Under the pieces are notes generated by a model, which was not told the DNA's origin, searched no databases, and saw nothing but the letters and a program-made list of their open reading frames with translations. Of a DNA stretch of 64,000 nt, positions 8,711-17,687 are shown piece after piece (positions within the stretch are counted from its first letter, which is position 1; each line of letters starts with the position of its first letter). The stretch comes from Salinibacter grassmerensis. GTDB taxonomy: Bacteria; Bacteroidota; Rhodothermia; Rhodothermales; Salinibacteraceae. The stretch lies in assembly GCF_947077765.1 (NCBI RefSeq), contig NZ_CAMTTF010000001.1:1028818-1092817 (forward strand), read 5' to 3'. Made by a program: the position numbers and the translations under genes.

Positions 8711-10402
8711 CTAGGTGTAGACGGCGAGGCGCCAGAGGAGAGAGAACGACACGCCGTACTGCCCCGCAACGAGCAGGGACGTGCCCACGAGGGCGAGTGG
8801 ACTCAGGGCGACGAGGGGGAAGGATGTCCAGGCTGGAGCATCGGTCACCTGCCAGTAGTCGAAGAGCACGCGGAGGGTAACAGAGATGAGGGCCAGGGTG
8901 CCGCCCCCGAGCAGAACGAGGCCGAAGAGCGACGGCGACAGTGGGGCGTGGGGGCCGGCGGCGAGTGCGATTGGCGAGGCCAGTAGGACCGGCCAGCAGG
9001 GCCATGTGACGAGCATGAGTCCCTGTGCCACCGTGAAGCGTGTACCGAGGCGGGCGGTTGCGACCAGCGCCCCCATCCAGAGCAGGAGCAGAGCGAGCGC
9101 CCCCCCACCCACGGCGAGGCCGGCCAGCACCGGGTGCTCGATGCCTGGCGCCAGCGCAGTTCCGACGATCCGGGGCAGGGCAGCGAGCACACGCTCGGTT
9201 TCGGGCTGGGCCGCGGCCAACTGGGCCGTACGGGCGGCTGCCACCCCTAAACTTCCCCCCACGAGACTCAGAAGCAGGCCGTTGGCCCCGGACGACACCT
9301 CCCGCCCGTCCTGCAGGGCATCCCGGTAGAAGCCCGGGGCCGTGAAGTACCGGACCGCCGTCTCGCGCACAAAGAGGCTTCCGGCATACAGCAGTCCGAG
9401 GACGGCCACGAGCCCCCAGCCCCCGAGGACGAGGCCGTACGTTCCCGTTGGGGCCGATCCGTCAGGAAACGCAAAGGTGCGCTGGGTGCCCGAATAAATC
9501 CCCCGAACCACCTTTGCTGCGGGCCGAGGCGTCCCGGCGGCGTCGTGCAGCCCGTAGCGCCGGGCGGGAAGGAGGGACGCATGGTCGTCTTGCCAGCGGG
9601 CCACGAACACGACGGGCGGGGCGGCACGGGTGGAGTCGAGGAGACGAGACAGAGTGGTTTCCAGGTACCGTGCCTGGCGTTCCGCGGAGTGTGGCACCCG
9701 GAGTCCCGCGGGGGCGTCCGGCCGGGTCCACGTTCCGAGGGCACCGATTCCGACCGAGGCCGTCTGTGCACGCCACGCGTGCCACCGGTCCGTGGGCCGC
9801 GGGTGGCCGCGGAGGTCGAGAAGAGGATGGTCCACGGCCCCCGCACATTGATCGGCGGAGGGGATGAACGGGGTTACGTAGTAGGTCTGCAGGGACGGGG
9901 ATTGGTCACGAATGCGGTCCGCCCAGCGACGCAGTCGGTCACAGGTTCGGGGCGCGGTTGTATTGACGCCCCGCGCGAGGCCGACATGTGTGATGGAAGC
10001 ATGACGGTTGGCCAACGAGAGCAGTCGATCCAGCGACGCGTCGGCCCGGGGCCGTGCTCCGTCGGACCACGACGCCGACACGGCCTCCACCGGCAGGTCG
10101 ACGTACAGGCGGAGGCCCAGCGAGTCGGCGCGAGCCGCAATCGGAGCGGAGGGAAGGCGCGTCAGCCGGACGGCCGTCGCGCCAGAGCGGTCGATGCGGT
10201 CCAGTTGGCGAAGGACCGAATCGGGACGAGATGGAGGCGTCCACACGATCCCGAGATCCTGGTTAAGAGTATCTTCAGGAGAGACGTTGGGGGAAAAGCC
10301 CTGTGATCTGGCGGGTCGCTGAGGGAGCATTCCCAACAAGAAGAGACTTGCCAGTAACAGAAAAGGAGACGAGAGCACGCGTGTGAGTCGAAAGCAACGC
10401 AT
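8711..10402 (-). CDS. membrane protein: glycosidase-like N-terminal domain plus six C-terminal helices
   Basis: 563 aa. A signal-type hydrophobic stretch (residues 10-25) is followed by a short linker. Residues about 45-310 read as a (beta/alpha) barrel of the GH2/beta-galactosidase kind: AVRLTRLPSAP, LRLYVDLPVEA, ITHVGLARGVN, VGIGALGTWTR and VVFVARWQDDHA in barrel-strand order, then YGLHDAAGTPRPAAKVV. Residues 320-563 hold six hydrophobic helices. I see no clear paired catalytic acids, so the barrel may be non-enzymatic. This is a surface or periplasmic domain anchored by a polytopic membrane domain. The function is unknown and the architecture is unusual. Confidence 0.7.
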   Translation of the reverse strand: MRCFRLTRVLSSPFLLLASLFLLGMLPQRPARSQGFSPNVSPEDTLNQDLGIVWTPPSRPDSVLRQLDRIDRSGATAVRLTRLPSAPIAARADSLGLRLYVDLPVEAVSASWSDGARPRADASLDRLLSLANRHASITHVGLARGVNTTAPRTCDRLRRWADRIRDQSPSLQTYYVTPFIPSADQCAGAVDHPLLDLRGHPRPTDRWHAWRAQTASVGIGALGTWTRPDAPAGLRVPHSAERQARYLETTLSRLLDSTRAAPPVVFVARWQDDHASLLPARRYGLHDAAGTPRPAAKVVRGIYSGTQRTFAFPDGSAPTGTYGLVLGGWGLVAVLGLLYAGSLFVRETAVRYFTAPGFYRDALQDGREVSSGANGLLLSLVGGSLGVAAARTAQLAAAQPETERVLAALPRIVGTALAPGIEHPVLAGLAVGGGALALLLLWMGALVATARLGTRFTVAQGLMLVTWPCWPVLLASPIALAAGPHAPLSPSLFGLVLLGGGTLALISVTLRVLFDYWQVTDAPAWTSFPLVALSPLALVGTSLLVAGQYGVSFSLLWRLAVYT

Positions 10403-10730
10403 TCAGTGGCAGGGCAGAAAAAAGACCGTGGAGAGTTTCGGTGTAGGGTCTCCAAGATGATCCTGTGAGGAGAATTTGGGCCTGGAGGAGATTGCGTCCT
10501 GGCTTCAGGACCCGCGGAATAAAAAGGATAGGAGGGAGTAGATCTTAACGATAATGAACCCGAATCCTTTTCCCCAATCTATGGCATATCCAAAATCCAA
10601 ATGTTGGGCTTAAAATGATCCGTTCCTGTCCAGGTCCTGACGACTCCAAAGTGTAGAATTTGTGCATCCAAATACGTCTCTATCTCTTACGGGACTTCAG
10701 TTGTCTTCCCTGCAAGGATTTCCAACTGGT
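10403..10730. promoter_or_regulatory. AT-rich divergent promoter region
   Basis: The stretch from about 10500 to 10660 is much richer in A and T than its surroundings and separates divergent genes. Candidate -10-like hexamers are GATAAT near 10549 and TAAAAT near 10612. The second is pointed towards the sigma-like gene. No operator symmetry is obvious. Promoter assignment is by composition and position only. Confidence 0.4.
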
Positions 10731-11822
10731 ATGGACATGGTTGCTACCGCAACAGGAAGCACGCTCACGCTGCCGCGCGCCCTCCGAGTTGCGACTGGGC
10801 CCAGTCCAACACAGCGAGCGACCCGGCGGGTGGTCCACCGTTGTCACCAGATCGCCCGGGTCACGCTCCGTCAACAAAAGCGGACCGGGTCTCTTCGAGA
10901 AGACGTGCTGGGGGAAGATGTGGAGGACTTGGCAATGGATGCGATTGCGGGGCTGTTTGAGCGAGACGACCGCGGTCGATTTTCCGAGCTGCGCCGGTAC
11001 TTTGAGGGACAGGTGTCGCCGGATCATTCGGAGGAGAAGCTAATCCGAGATCTACGTCGCCTTGTTCAGAGCACGGTCACCGACTGGCTCTTTGAAGCAT
11101 ACCGGGCCGCCGACCGGTCGCTTTCCAATCAGATTCGCTCCCTCAAACGAGCTGTGCGGCAACGCGAAGACCTATGCCTTCGACGTCGTGGGACGGTCCA
11201 GTGGATTGAGTTTGAAGGGCAGAGAGAACCGTCGCAGGGAAATGGAGGCATTGGTCGAGAAGATCGTCGTCCAGGCCGTCCAATGCCTCTGGAAGCCCTG
11301 GAGGCTCATTTGACTGGAGAGGTGGCAGAGGCCTCCTCGACTGGCGATCTGCTAGAAAAGGCAATCGAGACCCTCTGGACCCATCCGGAATTTGAGGCGG
11401 CGTACCCACTAACTCGTCTTGCTCAGGTCATGCGCGCAGCTCGCACGCGGGTCCAGTCTGTCACCGAGCACTCTGGTTCGGTGTCCCATCCGGATCAGCC
11501 GATTCTCCGGCCCGAGGAGACCCGGCGCTATATCCAAAATACCCTCTCATCACTGCGTGCCGAAAAGCGGCCGACGTATGTTGGGCAGGGAAAGGTCGAC
11601 GAACCGACGTATGAGGCCTACTTTGCGGCGCTTCGAGATCGTCTAGAAGCGCGGTTTGTACCTCCTGGCGATCCGGAGATGACCCATCATGAAGCCCTCA
11701 TGGAGCATCTTCCGGGCCTTACCAAAGAGACGTATCGAGATCAGCACCGTGCTCGGTTCGAGTACTTGGAGCAAAAGGCACGAGAGACGCTCGTCAGCCG
11801 TCTCCAAGATGTGATTCAGTGA
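10731..11822 (+). CDS. divergent sigma-70-like RNA polymerase factor (inferred)
   Basis: 363 aa from the ATG at 10731, which has AAGGA about 13 nt upstream; a GTG at 10662 would extend it by 23 residues. Residues about 25-95 resemble sigma region 2: an Arg-rich first helix (QIARVTLRQQKRTG), then DVEDLAMDAIAGLFERDDRG, which matches the ECF pattern EDL-x-(Q/M)-(D/E)-(A/V)-x-x-L. The C-terminus (HEALMEHLPGLTKETYRDQH, then RARFEYLEQKARETLVSRL) resembles the region 4 helix-turn-helix. A long middle segment is atypical. It is first in a same-strand set with an anti-sigma-like and a membrane Lon-like gene. The assignment is by pattern only. Confidence 0.5.
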   Translation: MDMVATATGSTLTLPRALRVATGPSPTQRATRRVVHRCHQIARVTLRQQKRTGSLREDVLGEDVEDLAMDAIAGLFERDDRGRFSELRRYFEGQVSPDHSEEKLIRDLRRLVQSTVTDWLFEAYRAADRSLSNQIRSLKRAVRQREDLCLRRRGTVQWIEFEGQREPSQGNGGIGREDRRPGRPMPLEALEAHLTGEVAEASSTGDLLEKAIETLWTHPEFEAAYPLTRLAQVMRAARTRVQSVTEHSGSVSHPDQPILRPEETRRYIQNTLSSLRAEKRPTYVGQGKVDEPTYEAYFAALRDRLEARFVPPGDPEMTHHEALMEHLPGLTKETYRDQHRARFEYLEQKARETLVSRLQDVIQ

Positions 11823-12031
11823 TTTAGAAGATCTGCAGATTCTACTCACAAGGCACACCATCCGTTCTTCTAAGACTAGGTGCATTGAATTCAGCAAGAA
11901 CCCCATTTGGGAAGGATAAGAGGCGACGTTTGCTCATGAGTGTTTGAGCCGAAAACTCTCCTGCGGTGCGTGAGTGTTACGGACGCAAGAGCATTCACAA
12001 TGCACACCTTCCGATAATTGGGTAGAAACCT

Positions 12032-12862
12032 GTGGACCCGGGCGACGAGCGACACATTGAGCGGTTTATACGAAACCCAGACAGCTTGTCCAACGATCAG
12101 CGGCGTGCCGTTGAGCGTCTGATCGAGAAAGATCCAGGGGCCCGGACCTATGCCGAGTTTTTGGAGGACTTCTATGGGCGACTCGACGATGAGCCCTTGA
12201 CCCCTTCAGGGGGGCATGTAGATGAGTTTGTTGGAGGCCTTTTTCAAGAGGAGGCAGTCGTCTCTCTCCGGCCCTTCCAGCCCCCTCGTGGCGCACGTCC
12301 GACCGTCTTAGCGGCAGACACTGACTCCACGCACACCGATGCCCCCACGGGCGAGCGCCGATTTACCGTTCTGACGACCCTGTCCGCCGAGGAAGAGAAT
12401 TTGCTCGTGCGTGTGATGAAAGATCGTGATACCGGGCGGGGACGCCTCTATGTTCTAGCGGATTCGTCTGAGCGACGGGCCCACGTTGTCGTCTCGTTTC
12501 CGGACCTCGGCTTCGACCTCATTGCCGACGAGGAAGGACGGACCACATTTGCAATACCGCCGGGAATTTCCTTGAAGCAGTGGGCTGAGGCACACGCGGT
12601 GGTGCGCCATCCGGTGGCGGCACGGGCCGTGGGGCCGGGAGAAGAGGTTGCGGTACACTTGCCGGATGGGGGGACGTTGCTCGGAGAACGAGAGGGAAGA
12701 GCCTTGACGGTCGCAGTGGAGCCCCACGGAGGTAACGTCCCCGCATACCTCACCGTGGTGCCTCGAGACGATTCCGCGCGTCTCTTCCGGCTGAGTACCT
12801 CGCCACCGCTGGAGTGTAACACGTCTCCTGAAGCTCCGCTCATGCTCCGCGTCTACGAGTAA
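12032..12862 (+). CDS. anti-sigma-like cytoplasmic protein, 276 aa
   Basis: GTG start. The first 50 residues (ERFIRNPDSLSNDQRRAVER, then LIEKDPGARTYAEFLEDFY) have the helical layout of anti-sigma N-terminal domains, in which a short gap of counted residues is followed by a DP-x-x-R-x-x-x-E-F helix. The zinc-binding His/Cys residues are missing. Residues 110-276 are beta-rich (RFTVLTTLSAEEE, RLYVLADSSERRAHVVVSF, PAYLTVVP). No signal peptide or membrane segment is visible. It ends 4 nt before the next gene, so the two are almost certainly cotranscribed. Function is inferred from position only. Confidence 0.5.
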   Translation: MDPGDERHIERFIRNPDSLSNDQRRAVERLIEKDPGARTYAEFLEDFYGRLDDEPLTPSGGHVDEFVGGLFQEEAVVSLRPFQPPRGARPTVLAADTDSTHTDAPTGERRFTVLTTLSAEEENLLVRVMKDRDTGRGRLYVLADSSERRAHVVVSFPDLGFDLIADEEGRTTFAIPPGISLKQWAEAHAVVRHPVAARAVGPGEEVAVHLPDGGTLLGEREGRALTVAVEPHGGNVPAYLTVVPRDDSARLFRLSTSPPLECNTSPEAPLMLRVYE

Positions 12863-12866
12863 GTGC

Positions 12867-15203
12867 GTGTGCTTCGTTCGTGATCACGTCTTATTTGTCG
12901 TGGCCGACTCTCTCCTTCCTTCTTCTCTCGAGACTCGCTACCGGCGTCTTCTTGATGTATTGAATGGGCCTGTGTCGGGCCGATGGGCGCTTCGACACGT
13001 TGACGAATTTCTCGGACAACTGGGACCGGAGACGCCAAAGGCTGAGTCTTACCTTCTGTCTTTGGCCGAGCCCGTGGCCGAGCAAGCCTCTGAACTAGAT
13101 CCCGTGGGGGCTCTCCCCAGCCGGCTTGTTAGCCTCGCAGACCGGCTTCGTAGGGCCCGGGACGCTCGTCCAGTCTTGAAGAAGTGTGAGGCACTTCGTC
13201 AGGCTGAACGGGACCTCCGGCGCCGAGCAGGACTGCTTTATGGCTATGCAGGGGCCCTCACGCGTATGGGGGAGTGCCTCCGCGTACCAGGCTCCTCAGA
13301 GATCAAGATTGGCAAAGTAGAAGAGCCCCCTCGGGTCCGGCTCCGCGGAGCGTTAGAGCACGCAGAAAGTGCCTCGCTCAGGGGAGAGATCGAGTGGATG
13401 CTTGGCCGCTGGGAGCGGACAGCCGACGAGGGAACGTGCGTGCCGGTGGTTGAGCGACTGCCCTCCTGGGTTCGTGCTGAATACGAGAACGATACAGACG
13501 TTGGAGCCCTGCGGCGACTCACTATCCAGCTCCACGGGCCCGCGGAGGCCGAAGATCAACTTCAGGCCGACGTGTCTACCCAGGAGGCCGAAGCTCCGTC
13601 GTTGACGGACGGACCGGTGGCCGCGACGCGTCGACTGCTTGCTGACCGGTGGCCGCGACTCGAGAACCGGTACGTAAAGGGACGGGTGTCCTTCAATCGG
13701 GCGGAGCTCAGTCATGGAGGGCGATCGGCCGGTCTAGCCATCTCGGCCTTCCTTTACGAAGCTATACTCAAGCGCGCGCGCTGCCGGGTGCGCGCCCACG
13801 TCCAGTCCGAGGTCCTCCTGACTGGGGGAGTATCGACCGATGGGACCATCCGTCCGGTGAATGAGGACAGCTTGCCGGTGAAGGTCCGTACGGCCTTCTT
13901 CTCATCGAAAGCGCGCCTCGTGGTGCCCGAGGGGCAGCTCGACACGGCCCAGTCGGCGCGTGACGCACTCCTTGAAAAATTTCCTCATGGACGACTGGAT
14001 GTCGTCGGCGTCGAGCGACTCGACGAACTGTTTTACGATCGTCGTCTCACAGAGCAGCAACGCATTGGGTGGAGCCGACACACGGCTGATCGTCTGCGAG
14101 ACCGAGGCAAGGACATAGTTTTAGGAACACTCGTTCTAGGGCTCCTGGTCGTGATTGGGGGCCTGCTATATGGCCCATTCGACCGAGATCCGGCTCTGGC
14201 ACAGTTTCAAGGGGCGACATTATTGGTTGAGAACGAGAGCGGTCGGGCCATTGAAGAGATCGAAGTCGGACGGAGACTCGTACGCAAGATTAAAAAGGGA
14301 TCGGCCAAAAGTCCGGTAGCCTTTGCCGACGTTGTGGAGGATGAGACGCGCGAACTGTTCTGGGGAGCGTCTCTGGGGGAGAATGCCCGCATGGACGTTC
14401 TCCGTGCCAAGACCGCAGAGGCAGATACGTTTCTGTGGGAGCGTCCCTTGCGCTTTGAAGTAGATTTTCCGAACAAGCCGGAGGTTGAGAATCCGGCGTT
14501 CGGGATCACGGACCTCGAAGCCGAAGACTTAAATCGGGACGGCGATCCTGAACTCTACGTCCTCGCCAATCACCGTCCCTACTTTCCCTCTCTCCTGCTT
14601 CAGCTTTGTCCCACTGACGGCTCAGTGCAGCAGCGCTACCTGCATCCCGGGCACCTCCGCAGCGGGATTGAGACGGCGGATCTGATGGGTGGTCCCGCCC
14701 CAGAACTCCTTGTTGGGGGACACAGCAACGCCCTCGAGGATCCGGTCCTGGCTGTGCTTGATCCCTCCAACATGGCGGGTCATGCCCCTACGCAAGAGGG
14801 GTACGGCGTGGGAGATGTTGGGCTCGCTTCGCACGTCGCCTACCTGCGCTTTCCAAGTACTGCGCTTCAAGAGCAGCGGCCCACCGACTACCCGATGGTG
14901 TGGCAAGTCCGCCCTGTCCCGACAGCGAACACGCTGGAGATCGTCACGCAGGACGGGCGAACGCCTGAGGGACGTACGGATCGACCACGGGTGATCTCGA
15001 CCCTCGGCTACGACCTCCGGCCCCGGTCGGTCGGGACCGATGGGCATTATGACCGGATGGCGGACTCACTCGTTAAGCGCGGCATCCTGGAGGGGGTGCC
15101 TGGGCCAGAGGACCTACAGCGCTATGGAGCACAGATTCAGTACTGGACGGAAAATGGCTGGTCGGCGATGCCGACCTTTGCCTCCCGACACGCTGCCCCC
15201 TGA
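12867..15203 (+). CDS. one-pass membrane protein with Lon-protease-like domain and FG-GAP-like exterior
   Basis: 778 aa, GTG start 4 nt after the previous stop. Residues 1-230 are helical and charged. Residues 265-395 look like the S16 (Lon) proteolytic fold: GGRSAGLAISAFLYEAI contains a Ser (S287) in the Lon G-x-SAG context. Downstream come VLLTGGVSTDGTIRPVNEDS and SKARLVVPEGQLD, which match the Lon strand order. A Lys (K339) lies near the expected dyad position, but it aligns one or two residues off. A single membrane helix follows at about 416-438. Beyond it, TDLEAEDLNRDGDPELYVL (about 548) is an FG-GAP/VCBS-type calcium loop. I infer a transmembrane sensor with a cytoplasmic Lon-like half; activity is uncertain. 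Confidence 0.6.
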   Translation: MCFVRDHVLFVVADSLLPSSLETRYRRLLDVLNGPVSGRWALRHVDEFLGQLGPETPKAESYLLSLAEPVAEQASELDPVGALPSRLVSLADRLRRARDARPVLKKCEALRQAERDLRRRAGLLYGYAGALTRMGECLRVPGSSEIKIGKVEEPPRVRLRGALEHAESASLRGEIEWMLGRWERTADEGTCVPVVERLPSWVRAEYENDTDVGALRRLTIQLHGPAEAEDQLQADVSTQEAEAPSLTDGPVAATRRLLADRWPRLENRYVKGRVSFNRAELSHGGRSAGLAISAFLYEAILKRARCRVRAHVQSEVLLTGGVSTDGTIRPVNEDSLPVKVRTAFFSSKARLVVPEGQLDTAQSARDALLEKFPHGRLDVVGVERLDELFYDRRLTEQQRIGWSRHTADRLRDRGKDIVLGTLVLGLLVVIGGLLYGPFDRDPALAQFQGATLLVENESGRAIEEIEVGRRLVRKIKKGSAKSPVAFADVVEDETRELFWGASLGENARMDVLRAKTAEADTFLWERPLRFEVDFPNKPEVENPAFGITDLEAEDLNRDGDPELYVLANHRPYFPSLLLQLCPTDGSVQQRYLHPGHLRSGIETADLMGGPAPELLVGGHSNALEDPVLAVLDPSNMAGHAPTQEGYGVGDVGLASHVAYLRFPSTALQEQRPTDYPMVWQVRPVPTANTLEIVTQDGRTPEGRTDRPRVISTLGYDLRPRSVGTDGHYDRMADSLVKRGILEGVPGPEDLQRYGAQIQYWTENGWSAMPTFASRHAAP

Positions 15204-15675
15204 AAACCAATCGGTTGGGAAGCTTTGCGGAAGTAATCACTCGAGCAAAACTGTGACCCATTATTAACCCTTTCTTTGCCTAAAGAGAGTCCGGGTGCTC
15301 AGCAGTCATAGGATGCCGTTAGGATAAGTTAGACGGATATTGTTGAGTAAAATTTGCGCTCAAACGACGCGTTTCCGAAGCCAAAAGGCCAAGCGCTTCC
15401 TTGCTGACTCTGACACCCCAAACCGTCATTTCTCCTTTGGTAGAGGAGTAGATAGTTGGTGTTTCGTAGGTGCTGTGTCTGGTGAGAAGACAGAGTTCTG
15501 CAAGCGATGCGCCGAATGAGATCGTCCCCCGATCCGCCTGGTCGACCGTGATTTTGCTAAGCGTCTCCGCAGTCGCGTCACGTGGCTCCTCGAAGACGCA
15601 TCAACTCTCGCTGTGTGGAAAAGGAGTCTCGAGCGCTCTTTGCTAACCTTCTTTATCTCAAACACTTAGCCGACT
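15204..15675. other. intergenic region, relatively AT-rich
   Basis: No gene, RNA or terminator recognised over 472 bases. Composition is lower in GC than the flanking genes. The last 40 bases (TTTGCTAACC then TTTATCTC) are the most promoter-like part and would serve the lipoprotein gene. Confidence 0.45.
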
Positions 15676-16785
15676 ATGCACACACTTGGACGACGCCTGC
15701 TCGTTCTCCTCTGTGTCGTTGGTCTCGGACTTGTTCTGGGGAGCTGTGACCAGAGTGGAGGAATGGACGAAGAGCTCGCCCCTGATGAGGCCGAAGAGCG
15801 CATTGATTCTGCCATCGATGGCCTCAGTGAGAGCGCAGGAACGCTGGAGGGAGGTGTCTTTTCTCGTTCTCTGAATGACTTTTTGGGCCTGGAAGATGGA
15901 AATGCCACCCGTGAGGAATGGGCTGAAGACCTCATCGGCGGGCTTGACACGGTGATTGAGACCTCCAGTGAGCGCTTCCGGTTTGACGCGAGCACGGGAA
16001 AGTATGTCTGGGACGCCGACTCCGAGCGATGGACGGAGAGCGGGTCTTCGGATGACATCATCCTGGAGTTCCCGGCCACTCGGGGCACGGTGGGCAACAA
16101 CGCGACGTTCGAGTTGAGTCGGTATTCAGATACTCCGCTTGATATTGACGGGCAAACGGTGTACCTGCCGACTTCGGGCACGGCGTCGATTCGCGTAGAC
16201 GAGGAGGAGGTGTTCGCGGTAGACCTAAATGGGGTTGATTATGCGACGGAGGAGGGCCTCGAAATTCCAATCCCACAGTCTTTCTCTCTTGAGATTTTGA
16301 CGGCCCCGCATACCCACACCTTCAGCCTGACTGAGAACTCAAGCACGAACTACGATTTCTCGTTCGATCTTGCGAATGAGGGGCAGCTTGTCACGGGCAT
16401 CTCGTTGGGAGCGCAACTAGCCACGGACAACTATGACGAGCTTCAGAGCACCGACGTAGAAGAACTCTCAGGCGAGCTCCGAATCGGTTCTGATTTGACG
16501 CTCTCTTACACGATCCAGGCTGGGGAGCTGGCCGAGTTTGACGATCCGACAGAGAGCCAGATCAATGATCGAATCGACGCGTCCATTCAGTCTCAGGGCC
16601 AGGAAATCGCCACACTCCGGTTCGATGAAGCAGCAGAACGCATCGAGGTCGTGTATTCTGACGAGTCTACCGATCCCGCTTCGGTGTTCTACGAAGACTT
16701 TCTCGATGAAGTGGAGGCGATCTGGTCCGATTACCTTGGGGACGATGACCTTGAGGCCGGCCTCGACGCTCTTAACCTTGAGTAG
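15676..16785 (+). CDS. lipoprotein of unknown function, 369 aa
   Basis: The N-terminus MHTLGRRLLVLLCVVGLG ends in a lipobox, LVLGSC, with the lipidated Cys at about residue 24. The mature protein is strongly acidic and rich in Asp, Glu, Ser and Thr. From residue 100 it looks like an all-beta protein (FRFDASTGKYVWDADSERW, TVYLPTSGTASIRV). I recognise no family. The next gene encodes a small outer-membrane-type protein in the same direction, so the pair may act together at the cell surface. Confidence 0.75.
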   Translation: MHTLGRRLLVLLCVVGLGLVLGSCDQSGGMDEELAPDEAEERIDSAIDGLSESAGTLEGGVFSRSLNDFLGLEDGNATREEWAEDLIGGLDTVIETSSERFRFDASTGKYVWDADSERWTESGSSDDIILEFPATRGTVGNNATFELSRYSDTPLDIDGQTVYLPTSGTASIRVDEEEVFAVDLNGVDYATEEGLEIPIPQSFSLEILTAPHTHTFSLTENSSTNYDFSFDLANEGQLVTGISLGAQLATDNYDELQSTDVEELSGELRIGSDLTLSYTIQAGELAEFDDPTESQINDRIDASIQSQGQEIATLRFDEAAERIEVVYSDESTDPASVFYEDFLDEVEAIWSDYLGDDDLEAGLDALNLE

Positions 16786-16812
16786 TCCCCCTTTCGTCTA
16801 CAGTTGCGTTTG

Positions 16813-17439
16813 ATGTTCGCTCATTTTCCCCGTTTCGGCCAGAGGCGAGGGTCCGCACTGAGGAGCCTTGGTTCTGACCTGGTAACGGTGACCCTGATCG
16901 TAGCAGCACTGATTTCGACCTCGGTGGCGAAGGGACAGGAGACGCCGGCCGACTCGATTCGCCATCAGCCGTACCAGGTCGGGGTCTCGGCGTCGTCGGT
17001 TTTTAAGCTTTTAGAAGAGGGAACGCCCGACCGTCAATATCAGGTGTATGGACGGTACTGGATGAGTTCTCGCCGCATGAGTCGGGTTGCCCTTCGATAC
17101 CGACAGGTCGTTGGTGGAAACGCGGAAGCTGACGTTGGCCTTCGAGGGGGACATGCTTGGGTGTTTCGTGGCGAAGATCGGTGGCGGTTTTATGGAGGGG
17201 GAGACCTGATTTTCGGATACCGACGGTTTGCGAATGGACGAGTGTCCTACCGTGGCGGTGTTTCTCCGCTGTTTGGTGCGCTCCTCTTCATTGGGACGCA
17301 CGTTTCCCTTTCTCTTGAACCCCGTCTTGTGGCCACCTACATACATTCGCGTGGAGGCGACTCTGGGCGGTCCAGTTCCAACGTGGTTTCGATTGAAATA
17401 CAAGAGGCAGCCCTCCTTATTCTTAGTGTGCATTTCTGA
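16813..17439 (+). CDS. small outer-membrane beta-barrel-like protein
   Basis: 208 aa from the ATG at 16813; a TTG at 16804 is the alternative. A signal peptide with the hydrophobic stretch VTVTLIVAALISTSVAKGQ ends near residue 45. The mature part alternates polar and hydrophobic residues in strand-sized pieces (YQVYGRYWM, RVALRYRQVVGG, WRFYGGGDLIFGYRRF, VSLSLEPRLVATYI) and terminates in a phenylalanine (LSVHF), the usual barrel-insertion signal. This supports an eight- to ten-stranded outer-membrane barrel. No specific function can be given. Confidence 0.65.
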   Translation: MFAHFPRFGQRRGSALRSLGSDLVTVTLIVAALISTSVAKGQETPADSIRHQPYQVGVSASSVFKLLEEGTPDRQYQVYGRYWMSSRRMSRVALRYRQVVGGNAEADVGLRGGHAWVFRGEDRWRFYGGGDLIFGYRRFANGRVSYRGGVSPLFGALLFIGTHVSLSLEPRLVATYIHSRGGDSGRSSSNVVSIEIQEAALLILSVHF

Positions 17440-17687
17440 GTTCGGACAGACGTGGCTTCGGAGGACTCATTGCGCGGACCTCGATCGGTGGCATTCTTCA
17501 GGAGGTGTTGTAGAGAGGGGCAGAGCCACAAATCCGAGCGTACGTTCTGGATGAACGCCCGACCGCGGAAAGAGCCGTCAAGTGTTAGGGGGACACGATC
17601 CCCCCCAATGCTGCAACATCACCCAAGGGCTTCGAATAAAGGGGAGCAGCATCACGGCTCTTTCGGCAATAGATCCCAAACTTTTAC

